From an uncultured Eubacterium sp. (GTDB lineage: Bacteria > Bacillota > Clostridia > Lachnospirales > Lachnospiraceae): 64,000 nt of DNA. Shown here piece after piece: positions 33,541 to 41,234 of the stretch (position 1 is its first letter; each line of letters begins with the position of its first letter). Under the pieces are notes generated by a model. That model searched no databases. It was not told the origin of the DNA and worked only from the letters and a program-made list of their open reading frames with translations. The position numbers were made by a program, and so were the translations under genes. The stretch covers positions 1 to 64,000 of the forward strand of contig USBB01000001.1 of the NCBI GenBank assembly GCA_900552795.1, read 5' to 3'.

Positions 33541-36090
33541 ATGAAACAATATACTGTTAATGGAATGACTTGTGCGGCATGTGCTGCACGTGTTGAAAAG
33601 GCAGTATCAAAGGTACCGGGAGTAGATTCATGTTCTGTAAGTCTGCTTACAAATTCAATGGGAGTTGAGGGAGAAGCTTCAGAGGGCGCAGTAATAGCCG
33701 CTGTGACCGATGCAGGATATGGGGCAGAGTTAAAGGGTGGCAAAGCTTCGGTATCTTTGGGTAATGACGATGTATTGGCTGATCATGAGACGCCACGTCT
33801 TAAAAAGAGGTTAATTGCATCTGTGGCTGTACTTATTGTGCTTATGTATTTTTCGATGGGACATATGATGTGGAATTGGCCTGTGCCTGCATTTTTTCAT
33901 GAAAATCATGTGGCGATGGGGATACTTCAAATGCTGTTGGCAGGCATTATAATGGTAATTAACCAAAAATATTTTATAAGCGGATTTAAGGCGGCGATTA
34001 ATTTATCTCCTAACATGGATACGCTTGTTGCTATGGGTTCGTCTGTATCTTATTTATACAGCATATGGGCATTGTTTGCGATGAGCGGAGCGCAGGTTGC
34101 GGGCGGAAGTGATGCGGCGGCTGTGTATATGCACGAATTTTATTTTGAGACTGCTGCGATGATTCTTACGTTAATTACTGTAGGTAAAATGCTGGAATCA
34201 CGTTCAAAAGGAAAGACTACAGATGCACTAAAAAGTCTTATGAAGCTGGCACCTAAAAATGCAACTGTTATTAAAAATGGTATAGAAGAGGTTGTGCCGG
34301 TTGATAAGGTAAATAAAGGTGATATATTTGTTGTCCGTCCGGGAGAGAATATTCCTGTTGACGGAGTTGTATTAGAGGGAAGCAGTGCTGTTAATGAAGC
34401 GGCTCTTACAGGAGAAAGTATACCTGTAGATAAAGAGACTGGTGATAATGTATCTGCGGCAACGATTAACCAGTCAGGGTTTATACGTTGTCAGGCAACT
34501 CGTGTAGGCGAAGATACGACTATTTCCCAGATTATTCAGATGGTGAGTGATGCGGCGGCTACAAAAGCACCTATCGCAAAAATTGCAGATAAGGTATCTG
34601 GTGTGTTTGTTCCTGTTGTGATTTCTATAGCACTGATAACGTTTATCGGCTGGCTGATAGCTGGAGAAAATGTCGGAAGTGCACTTTCTTATGGAATTGC
34701 TGTTCTTGTTATAAGCTGCCCTTGTGCATTGGGTCTGGCAACACCTGTTGCAATTATGGTAGGCAATGGCGTGGGGGCAAAAAACGGTATTTTATTTAAG
34801 ACGGCAGCGTCTCTTGAGGCGGCAGGGAAAATTCAGATAGTTGCACTTGATAAGACCGGAACCATTACGGCAGGCGAGCCTGATGTTACTGATATTATTC
34901 CTGTGGCGGCAAAGGATGCAAATGAGCTGCTTGAAATTGCTTATACATTGGAAAGAAAGAGCGAACATCCGCTTGCAAAAGCTGTCTTAAAAAAGGCGGA
35001 GGAATTGAACATATCGCCAAGAGAGGTGACAGATTTTGCGGCTGTTGCAGGGAACGGATTGTCTGCGAAATCAGGCGGACAGGTTCTTGTTGGCGGAAAT
35101 TATAAGTTTATCAGTGAGCAGATTAGTGTGTCTGATACGGTAAAAGACCGATGTGATAAGCTGGCTTCAGAGGGCAAGACACCTATGTTTTTTGGAAGAG
35201 GCAGTGAGCTTATGGGAATTATAGCTGTTGCGGATGTTATTAAGGAGGACAGCCCTAAGGCTGTTTTGGAGCTTAAAAATATGGGTATACATGTGGTTAT
35301 GCTGACAGGAGATAACGAGCGTACAGCAAAGGCTATCGGCAGACAGGCAGGCGTCGATGAAGTCGTTGCCGGTGTTCTGCCTGATGGAAAAGAAGAAGTA
35401 ATAAGAGTGTTAAAGGAGCATGGAAAAGTTGCAATGGCCGGAGATGGTATTAATGATGCGCCGGCACTGACGAGAGCCGATATAGGAATTGCAATAGGAG
35501 CAGGTACGGACGTGGCCATAGATGCGGCAGATATTGTACTTATGAAAAACAGGCTTATAGATGTTCCAGCAGCGATTCGTATGAGCCGTGCTGCTTTACG
35601 CAATATACATGAAAATCTGTTTTGGGCATTCTTTTATAATATGATTGGTATTCCGCTTGCGGCAGGTCTGTTTGTGACATTTACAGGCTGGAAATTAAAT
35701 CCTATGTTTGGAGCGGCGGCAATGAGCCTTTCAAGTGTATGTGTTGTTACAAATGCACTTCGCCTTAACCTGTTTAAGCTTTATGATGCGGGGAAAGATA
35801 AGAAGAACAGAAAAAATAAAAAACGTATTTCCGTTTCGATAATAAGCGGAGATGCAGTTAATGATAAGGAGGAAAATATAATGATAAGAACAATGAAAAT
35901 TAAAGGTATGATGTGCAGCCATTGTGAAAATCATGTAAAGAAGGCATTGGAGGAGCTTAACGGAGTAGAGCATGCAGAAGTGAGCGCAGAGAGCGGAACG
36001 GCAGTTGTGACATTGACAAGCGATATTCCTGATGATACTTTAAGGGCAGCAGTTGAATCACAGGATTATGAGGTTATTGAGGTAAAGTGA
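33541..36090 (+). CDS. copA: Copper-exporting P1B-type ATPase with C-terminal CopZ-like domain
   Basis: This 849-aa pump exports Cu(I). In order: an N-terminal heavy-metal domain (MTCAAC at about 9-14), TM helices, the actuator TGES, the CPC ion site (ISCPCALGLATP), phosphorylation site DKTGT, the HP motif in SEHPLAKAV and GDGINDAP. After the last TM helix and a lysine-rich linker (about 745-780) a second heavy-metal domain with MMCSHC closes the protein. That position is unusual, and the linker contains a full ribosome site and ATG, described separately. AGGAGG precedes copA. Confidence 0.95.
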   Translation: MKQYTVNGMTCAACAARVEKAVSKVPGVDSCSVSLLTNSMGVEGEASEGAVIAAVTDAGYGAELKGGKASVSLGNDDVLADHETPRLKKRLIASVAVLIVLMYFSMGHMMWNWPVPAFFHENHVAMGILQMLLAGIIMVINQKYFISGFKAAINLSPNMDTLVAMGSSVSYLYSIWALFAMSGAQVAGGSDAAAVYMHEFYFETAAMILTLITVGKMLESRSKGKTTDALKSLMKLAPKNATVIKNGIEEVVPVDKVNKGDIFVVRPGENIPVDGVVLEGSSAVNEAALTGESIPVDKETGDNVSAATINQSGFIRCQATRVGEDTTISQIIQMVSDAAATKAPIAKIADKVSGVFVPVVISIALITFIGWLIAGENVGSALSYGIAVLVISCPCALGLATPVAIMVGNGVGAKNGILFKTAASLEAAGKIQIVALDKTGTITAGEPDVTDIIPVAAKDANELLEIAYTLERKSEHPLAKAVLKKAEELNISPREVTDFAAVAGNGLSAKSGGQVLVGGNYKFISEQISVSDTVKDRCDKLASEGKTPMFFGRGSELMGIIAVADVIKEDSPKAVLELKNMGIHVVMLTGDNERTAKAIGRQAGVDEVVAGVLPDGKEEVIRVLKEHGKVAMAGDGINDAPALTRADIGIAIGAGTDVAIDAADIVLMKNRLIDVPAAIRMSRAALRNIHENLFWAFFYNMIGIPLAAGLFVTFTGWKLNPMFGAAAMSLSSVCVVTNALRLNLFKLYDAGKDKKNRKNKKRISVSIISGDAVNDKEENIMIRTMKIKGMMCSHCENHVKKALEELNGVEHAEVSAESGTAVVTLTSDIPDDTLRAAVESQDYEVIEVK
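35881..36090 (+). CDS. copZ: Probable internal start giving free CopZ copper chaperone (69 aa)
   Basis: AAGGAGG at 35866-35872 stands 8 bases before an in-frame ATG at 35881, inside copA. Translation from it would give a complete 69-aa copper chaperone with the MKIKGMMCSHCENHVKKAL fold start. The same frame continues from copA, so the cell could make both the fused pump and the free chaperone. The copA linker before it looks like unselected read-through of an old intergenic spacer. This is inferred; protein evidence would be needed. Confidence 0.65.
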   Translation: MIRTMKIKGMMCSHCENHVKKALEELNGVEHAEVSAESGTAVVTLTSDIPDDTLRAAVESQDYEVIEVK

Positions 36091-36112
36091 TTAAGTAAGT
36101 AATGCTAATTTT

Positions 36113-36146
36113 AAATTGCGTCACTGGGAAAGGTGGCGCAATTTTT
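36113..36146 (+). terminator. Terminator of the cop operon
   Basis: AAATTGCGTCAC pairs with GTGGCGCAATTT around a short loop and is followed by T residues. Confidence 0.8.
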
Positions 36147-36163
36147 GTAAGTATGTGCGGCGG

Positions 36164-36304
36164 GTGTGAAAAATCATGTTGATACGATAAATTTTCACAC
36201 AGCTATTTTTTTCTTAAGCGAAAGCAAATAGCTTTAATGACAGGCGCAAATTTGAGATTTGCGACGCCTCTTCGCGACAAGTCGTTCAGAAATGAAGATT
36301 AGTG
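36164..36304. repeat. Multi-hairpin dispersed element, copy related to 12674-12828
   Basis: Three successive inverted repeats occur: 36164-36172/36192-36200 (GTGTGAAAA/TTTTCACAC), 36201-36208/36226-36233 (AGCTATTT/AAATAGCT) and 36245-36251/36257-36263 (CGCAAAT/ATTTGCG). It ends AGAAATGAAGATTA, like the RBS-type end GGAATGGAGGATTA of the other copy. The first hairpin is nearly the same sequence as in that copy, while later hairpins differ in sequence but keep pairing. Confidence 0.75.
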
Positions 36305-36353
36305 TGATTTTAAAATAAGAAAATTCCTACAGTGTTATATATGGGGTAAAATA

Positions 36354-36944
36354 ATGGGATACATAAAATATGCAGAAAACAAAGAAAATAAAAAAACAGA
36401 AGAAAGTATAAAGTATGAAGATATTTATGAGTCGCCGATAGGTAAGATTTTTATAAGCTGTAATGAAACAGGGTTAACAGAGGTCAGCTTTGTAAAAGAA
36501 GATATTTTGGCTGACAGAAAAAATACAGCAAATGCGGAAAATATAGAGAGTATAAAGAAGAATATTAGTATACTTACAGATACGAAACGCTGGCTTGATA
36601 TTTATTTTTCGGGAAAAGAACCGGGATTTGTGCCGCCTTTTCATGTAAGCGGTACGCCCTTTCAGCTTGGTGTATGGAAAATACTGCAAAAAATCCCATA
36701 TGCAAAGACGGTGACCTATGGGGAAATTGCAAAGGAGATTGCAAAAGAAAAAGGAATATCACGTATGTCCGCACAGGCGGTAGGAGGTGCTGTGGGGAGT
36801 AATAAAATAGACATTATAATTCCTTGCCATCGTGTGGTTGGTGCAAACGGTAATCTCACAGGATATGCAGGCGGAATTTATAATAAAGAAGCACTTTTGA
36901 GATTAGAGGGGGTTGATATGAGCGGAATGTATATTCAGCAATAG
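36354..36944 (+). CDS. ogt: Methylated-DNA--protein-cysteine methyltransferase
   Basis: This 196-aa suicide repair enzyme removes alkyl groups from O6-alkylguanine. It has the DNA-binding helix (YGEIAKEIAKEKGISRMSAQAVGGAVG), and the active site IPCHRVVGANGNLTGYAGG with the acceptor cysteine in PCHRV. The N-terminal domain is shorter and Lys/Glu-rich. The next gene encodes a DNA glycosylase, making a small repair pair 73 bases apart. The ribosome site is weak (GGGGTAAAATA). Confidence 0.93.
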   Translation: MGYIKYAENKENKKTEESIKYEDIYESPIGKIFISCNETGLTEVSFVKEDILADRKNTANAENIESIKKNISILTDTKRWLDIYFSGKEPGFVPPFHVSGTPFQLGVWKILQKIPYAKTVTYGEIAKEIAKEKGISRMSAQAVGGAVGSNKIDIIIPCHRVVGANGNLTGYAGGIYNKEALLRLEGVDMSGMYIQQ

Positions 36945-36958
36945 GTTTAGGGTTAAAA

Positions 36959-36987
36959 TATCCTAATTATGATTACACGGATTGTTT
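36959..36987. repeat. Dispersed repeat, copy 2
   Basis: ATATCCTAATTATGATTACA with following CGGATTGTT matches 8813-8838 and, in reverse, the glgP terminator (22933-22952). It lies between the two DNA repair genes. Confidence 0.7.
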
Positions 36988-37017
36988 TAAAAAGTATTAT
37001 GCAAGGGAGGAAAGCTT

Positions 37018-37593
37018 GTGGAGTATGAAAAGATAGAGCACACTTTTGAGCCGGTGTATGATGAATATTCGGAAATTCTGATTTTGGGAACATTTCCGTC
37101 TGTTAAATCGAGGGAAAATAATTTTTATTACGGTCACCCTCAAAACAGATTTTGGAAAGTGATTGCAAATATAAACAACGTTCCTGTGCCGGAAAGTATT
37201 GACGAAAAAAGAAAATTACTGCTTGATTTACATATTGCCATATGGGATGTGGTTGCAAGCTGTAGTATAAGCGGCTCAAGCGACAGTTCAATAAAAGATG
37301 TTACAGCTAACGATATATCAAAGCTTCTTAAAGATACGAATATCAAAACTATTTATGGCAATGGCGCAAAGGCCTGTGAATTGTATAACAGATATGTGTA
37401 TTCCAAAACTGGGCGCGCGATTGTGAAGCTCCCATCAACAAGTCCTGCTAATGCAGGCTACAGTCTGGAGCGGTTATGTGAGTTGTGGCGGAAAGAAGTT
37501 ATTGCCTATCTCCAGAGGGCGGCAATTCCAGAGGAAGCACCAAATGTTGAAACTATAGAGGCATTTTCTGAATTGGAAAATAGCGGAGAATAA
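37018..37593 (+). CDS. Hypoxanthine/uracil DNA glycosylase, UDG family 6 (HDG)
   Basis: Family 6 of the uracil-DNA glycosylase superfamily removes deaminated bases, mainly hypoxanthine. The 191-aa protein has LILGTFPSVKS (motif 1), the YYGHPQNRFWKVI segment with the catalytic asparagine, and the late LPSTSPANAGYS motif. It starts with GTG at 37018, with GGGAGG at 37005-37010. With the adjacent O6-alkylguanine repair gene it suggests handling of nitrosative or alkylation damage. Confidence 0.85.
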   Translation: MEYEKIEHTFEPVYDEYSEILILGTFPSVKSRENNFYYGHPQNRFWKVIANINNVPVPESIDEKRKLLLDLHIAIWDVVASCSISGSSDSSIKDVTANDISKLLKDTNIKTIYGNGAKACELYNRYVYSKTGRAIVKLPSTSPANAGYSLERLCELWRKEVIAYLQRAAIPEEAPNVETIEAFSELENSGE

Positions 37594-37610
37594 TATTAAA
37601 AACCAAAAAG

Positions 37611-37725
37611 GAATCTATTTCGGTGAGTCTTTAGACTACAGTGTCGGTAATAGAGCCTTATAGGGCCAAAGCAAGCCACCGGATAAGGTGCAAATCCTCT
37701 AGCTCATTTTCCAGCATAGCGCTCC
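37611..37725 (+). other. Highly structured intergenic sequence, possible small RNA
   Basis: The 216-base gap between the glycosylase and the convergent LytTR gene contains nested pairings: TCTATT (37614) with AATAGA (37649), AGTCT/AGACT (37626-37637), GCC/GGC around 37656-37666, and CACC/GGTG around 37677-37690. GGAA near 37610 and TTCC near 37712 could close the whole fold. It does not match any riboswitch class I can recall. A weak hairpin GACA/TGTC plus T tract near 37788-37803 could terminate it. No promoter was identified. Confidence 0.35.
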
Positions 37726-37809
37726 TCTGTACGTTTCTGATGGGATTGAGGAAAAGTATCTAATTTATTTAAGGCAATTCGAATGCGGACAGTTTGTCTT
37801 TTTGCATTT

Positions 37810-38532
37810 TTAAAACAACGCCTCCAGCCATGCCATTTCTATCTGCTTTTTCTTTCGCTTTGCGATAAATTTTTCTTCCCCATTATCAAGAATAACTCTA
37901 TCGCTTAATATTTTGTTTATATACACGGAATTGACGTAGCAGCCACGTCTTAGCTTTATGAATCCTTCCATAACAAGAACCTGTTCGTATGGAGACAGCG
38001 GGCTTTCAATTGTTATATTCCCGGTAGTCATAGATATTTCCAAGGAGTGCTTATAGACATCTATTCCGCGTATATTTGAAACTCTTATATTTATAATTTG
38101 TCCTGTTTTCAAATTATTAAAAACAATGCTTGCTCTTTCTTTTTTTATGTAGTCGAGAATTTTGCACATTGTTATGTCTATGTCGGTATTGATTTTTGAT
38201 TTTGGCAGAAAGTCGATAGGGCGGCAGACAAAAGCCTTAGTTACATACGAATTGTAATTGCTGATATATACAATGCCCGGATTTTTTTGAAGTTTTTCCA
38301 ACTCTTTTGCGATATCAAAGCCATTCATTGTTCCACATTCAATATCGAGAAATACTACATCGATTCCGACATCTAAATATTCTTTCAGCAGCTTTTCCCC
38401 GCAGTTATAAAAATAAAATTCCAAGTCCGTATCTGTTCCGCCTGATGAAATACGTTTATAAGAATCAGCAATTACTTTTTTGATATTTTTTAAATATTTG
38501 ATATCATCGTCACATACACCTATACGAATCAT
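37810..38532 (-). CDS. LytTR family response regulator
   Basis: This 240-aa regulator has a receiver domain with acidic cluster DDD at 8-10, phosphoacceptor D63 (VVFLDIE) and K111 (FLPKSKI), then a LytTR DNA-binding domain (about 135-235) with IRGIDVYKHSLEIS and GFIKLRRGCYVNSVYINKI. Such proteins (AgrA, ComE, VirR) respond to peptide-sensing kinases, but no histidine kinase is adjacent. It is downstream of an SdpI-family gene, probably in one transcript. A direct repeat fitting LytTR sites lies upstream of that operon, suggesting autoregulation. GGGGGG precedes the ATG. Confidence 0.92.
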   Translation of the reverse strand: MIRIGVCDDDIKYLKNIKKVIADSYKRISSGGTDTDLEFYFYNCGEKLLKEYLDVGIDVVFLDIECGTMNGFDIAKELEKLQKNPGIVYISNYNSYVTKAFVCRPIDFLPKSKINTDIDITMCKILDYIKKERASIVFNNLKTGQIINIRVSNIRGIDVYKHSLEISMTTGNITIESPLSPYEQVLVMEGFIKLRRGCYVNSVYINKILSDRVILDNGEEKFIAKRKKKQIEMAWLEALF

Positions 38533-38652
38533 AATAATCCCCCCTTTTTTATAGTGACTCGTTTTTTATAATTTTAAAATAAAATTCTGATAATTACAAT
38601 AAGTTATTTTTACTATTCAAATAATTATTACAATTCACTTCCGATATTCGCA

Positions 38653-39351
38653 TTATTCCCTTTTTTGGCAAACTGTGTTTTTATAAAAGATATACGAAGC
38701 AATGGCACACAATACGCACCATATAAAAAGTATAATCATGAAAGCTGTAATACAGCCAAAATCTTTAAATATAAGAGAGCAGATAAAAGCTGCAGTTCCA
38801 CTGATAATGCCGCTTATTCCTGCAAATAAATTGCTTTTTTTCCATGTATTTTCGTTATACATGCTGTAAGAGGTTCTAAGACCAAAAACGTTATTTTTTT
38901 TGATATTTAATAAAAAAATGCTTAGTACAATAAAAAGAACAGATAAAACTAACGTTGATATTTTTGATATATCAAAATAAAAATCTTTGTCAGGCTGTAA
39001 GCATGTTTTTATAACGATATATAAATAGTAGGACATAATACAAATTAAGTCTGCACATATAAACAAAGATGAAGATTGCAATAAAGAAATATCGCTGTTT
39101 ATTTTTTTTGATTTCTCTTTTGAACCTGAATTAGTGGCAGATTTTTTCATGCTGTGTTCTATCAGTTCAAAGATGATATTATTAATCAAAAAAGGCGTTG
39201 GCGCTAAAATAAGTCCGACATTAGGTTTTATACCGCTTATATAAACGTCTGTATTATAATTTACCGGCAGAAAATATGGCGAGAAAAAATAAGCGGCGTA
39301 AAAAATAATAAAAGCTGCCAATGTAATAAATAATCTTAAATTTCTTTTCAT
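38653..39351 (-). CDS. SdpI family membrane protein
   Basis: This 232-aa protein has six hydrophobic helices. The segment NNVFGLRTSYSMYNENTWKK, between two helices, matches the SdpI signature N-x2-x-G-x-R-T...N-x2-x-W. SdpI in Bacillus confers immunity to the SDP toxin and titrates its regulator at the membrane. Placing it next to a regulator and opposite an efflux pump suggests a similar immunity-and-signalling role. The start at 39351 follows GGAGGTTTAC. A lysine/serine-rich cytoplasmic loop lies at about residues 68-90. A structural rather than sensing role cannot be excluded. Confidence 0.75.
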   Translation of the reverse strand: MKRNLRLFITLAAFIIFYAAYFFSPYFLPVNYNTDVYISGIKPNVGLILAPTPFLINNIIFELIEHSMKKSATNSGSKEKSKKINSDISLLQSSSLFICADLICIMSYYLYIVIKTCLQPDKDFYFDISKISTLVLSVLFIVLSIFLLNIKKNNVFGLRTSYSMYNENTWKKSNLFAGISGIISGTAAFICSLIFKDFGCITAFMIILFIWCVLCAIASYIFYKNTVCQKRE

Positions 39352-39471
39352 GTAAACCTCCATTTATGAGTAACTTTACTTTGAAAAGTGAAGAGATGAG
39401 TTATAGAGATTACAGGTTAAAATCACGAGTCAAAAGTTAAGGTTTAAATTGGATTTGGTTATATATAACTA

Positions 39472-39499
39472 ATTATAAATAGCTTCTTTTTATCTTCAA
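39472..39499 (-). promoter_or_regulatory. Promoter of the SdpI-LytTR operon
   Basis: On the minus strand TTGAAG (39499-39494), a 16-base spacer and TATAAT (39477-39472). The imperfect -35 is what one expects of an activator-dependent promoter. Confidence 0.6.
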
Positions 39500-39509
39500 T
39501 CAATCAAAT

Positions 39510-39539
39510 ACGAAATGACAAAATAGAGCACGAAATGAC
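39510..39539 (-). promoter_or_regulatory. Direct repeat, probable LytTR binding site
   Basis: ACGAAATGAC occurs at 39510-39519 and 39530-39539, an exact 10-mer with a 20-base period. The nearer copy is 10 bases upstream of the SdpI-LytTR -35 box. LytTR regulators bind tandem 9-10-base repeats about two helical turns apart. The pair is also 33 bases upstream of the divergent leader promoter. Confidence 0.6.
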
Positions 39540-39571
39540 GTATATATACTAAAAAACATATATATGTATGG

Positions 39572-39599
39572 TTGACAAATAAAAGGAGAAGTATATAAT
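39572..39599 (+). promoter_or_regulatory. Promoter of the leader peptide-MFS transcript
   Basis: TTGACA (39572-39577) and TATAAT (39594-39599) with a 16-base spacer, 38 bases before the leader ATG. Confidence 0.78.
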
Positions 39600-39636
39600 A
39601 TAAATATATCAGAAATTTAGATGATGGAGGATTAAT

Positions 39637-39717
39637 ATGTTGTGCCATATGATAATAGATTTAAGTGTTTTACTCTGTACAGGATTTAATGCTTGGACGA
39701 GGCTTGTACAGAGGTAA
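39637..39717 (+). CDS. 26-aa leader peptide upstream of MFS efflux gene
   Basis: This short frame begins MLCHMIIDLSVLLC and ends WTRLVQR. GGAGG at 39626-39630, 6 bases before ATG, is as strong as any in the window, and the frame is the first in the transcript. Its 3' half overlaps an RNA hairpin and an alternative pairing. By analogy with leaders of erm, mef and msr genes, a ribosome stalled by an antibiotic on this frame would change the RNA fold and raise pump expression. The peptide is not similar to a leader I can name. Confidence 0.65.
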   Translation: MLCHMIIDLSVLLCTGFNAWTRLVQR

Positions 39718-39755
39718 TAGATGTTTAGTATTTAAAGCAGTAAATCGTCCGCATT
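39673..39755 (+). promoter_or_regulatory. Attenuator with two mutually exclusive RNA pairings
   Basis: Pairing A: CTCTGTACA (39673-39681) with TGTACAGAG (39705-39713), 9 bp. Pairing B: AATGC-TT-GGACGA (39688-39700) with TCGTCCGCATT (39745-39755), 11 bp with a two-base bulge. The B strand lies in the loop of A, so leader translation can favour one or the other. No T-run terminator is seen, so the output may be translational or may use an unrecognised stop. Confidence 0.55.
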
Positions 39756-39804
39756 GGATTTTGTACTTATGAAAACAGTAAAATAACATAAGGAGATAAA
39801 TTCA

Positions 39805-41088
39805 ATGAAATATAATTTTAGAAAATATATTATTTTTTGGCTTAGTCAGACATTATCACAATTAGGTAGTGCCATAACATCATTTGCTTTAATTTTATGG
39901 ATGTATATGCAAAATGGCTCAGCGATGACGGTTTCGCTGATGTCATTTTTTAACTATGTACCATATGTAATTGTAAGCTTATTTGCAGGAACATTTGTGG
40001 ATAATCATAATAAAAAGAAAATTATGCTGATATCAGACAGCGTTGCCGGAATATGTTCAGTTTTTGTATTTTGCTTAAATGCAGCAGGCAGATTGCAGAT
40101 AGTGCATTTATATATTGTTAATTTTGTTATAGGATTTATGAATGCCTTTCAAGCACCTGCTTCTTCGGTGGTAATAGGTAAGATTGTACCAAAGGACAAA
40201 TTAACGCAGGTAAGCGGCATGAATTCTTTTTCGGCCAGTCTTGTTTCGGTTATTGCTCCTGTAATTGCATCTTCATTGTTTGCATTGGGAGGACTTAATC
40301 TGATTTTAATGTTTGATTTGTTAAGTTTTGTATTTGCCTTTTTAGTGCTGGTTTTTATAATAAATGTTCTGGAAAATATATGCGTAAAAAAAGGAAAAAA
40401 ATCATTGTTTTCAGGATTCATGGAAGGCATGTGGTATTTAGCCGGCAACAGAGTCATTTTTATGATTATAGTTACTATGGCTCTATTAAACTTCTTTTCA
40501 AGACTGACATATGAAAATATTTTATCGCCTATGATACTTGCCAGAAGCGGAAGTGATGTCAACTGTTTAGGAATTGTAAATGCCTTAATGGGAATTGGAG
40601 GAATTGCAGGCGGAGTTATTGTTTCATTATGTAAAGTTAAAGGGAACAGCACAAAAATGATTTATATATCAGCACTGTTTTCATTTTTATTAGGTGATGT
40701 CCTGATGGGAGTCGGCAGAAATGTAATAGTTTGGAGTATTGCAGCGCTGGCGGCCAGTTTTCCGATAGCATTTATAAATGCAGGGCAGTTGAATATTTTG
40801 TACAAACATGTTCCTGAACAGATGCAGGGCAGAATATTTGCGGTACGAAATGCAATTCAATTCAGTACAATACCATTGGGAATTTTACTTGGAGGATTTT
40901 TAGCTGATTATATATTTGAGCCATTTATGGCTTCACAAAATTTAGTTGGCAAAGTCTTAAGTTTTATAGTAGGAACAGGTAACGGCAGTGGTATGGCATT
41001 AATGTTTTTATGTACAGGATTACTGGGAGCATTATTTAGTATTATTTCATATAATCAAAAGGATATTCGGAAATTTACTGATATATAA
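39805..41088 (+). CDS. MFS efflux transporter, Mef-like (DHA3 type)
   Basis: This 427-aa 12-helix transporter has FVDNHNKKKIMLISD between TM2 and TM3, the family motif A region, and an overall layout like macrolide efflux proteins Mef and other DHA3 drug exporters. It probably exports an antibiotic or peptide-like compound. AGGAG at 39791-39795 precedes ATG. The 5' leader peptide and its alternative RNA folds are typical of inducible resistance genes. The substrate cannot be set from sequence. Confidence 0.87.
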   Translation: MKYNFRKYIIFWLSQTLSQLGSAITSFALILWMYMQNGSAMTVSLMSFFNYVPYVIVSLFAGTFVDNHNKKKIMLISDSVAGICSVFVFCLNAAGRLQIVHLYIVNFVIGFMNAFQAPASSVVIGKIVPKDKLTQVSGMNSFSASLVSVIAPVIASSLFALGGLNLILMFDLLSFVFAFLVLVFIINVLENICVKKGKKSLFSGFMEGMWYLAGNRVIFMIIVTMALLNFFSRLTYENILSPMILARSGSDVNCLGIVNALMGIGGIAGGVIVSLCKVKGNSTKMIYISALFSFLLGDVLMGVGRNVIVWSIAALAASFPIAFINAGQLNILYKHVPEQMQGRIFAVRNAIQFSTIPLGILLGGFLADYIFEPFMASQNLVGKVLSFIVGTGNGSGMALMFLCTGLLGALFSIISYNQKDIRKFTDI

Positions 41089-41234
41089 ACCCTAAAGTGA
41101 GAATTTTAAAGAAGTACAACTTTTATGTAAAACTTTTGTGAAAGTGCTTAAAATAAGTGGTGTATTTTGTGAAAATATGGTAATTTATCACAAGACAGAT
41201 CTAAATTGTATTTAATAAAGGAGGATATATTTTA

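Noticed and set aside
37611..37700. Cobalamin or c-di-GMP riboswitch
   Set aside because: GGTGAG and GCCACCGG fragments recall these classes, but the B12 box and the GEMM core are absent and no gene lies downstream on the plus strand.
37738..37760. Hammerhead ribozyme core (CTGATGG...GAAAAG)
   Set aside because: The conserved A after CTGATG is G, stem II does not pair, and no cleavage-site stem is found.
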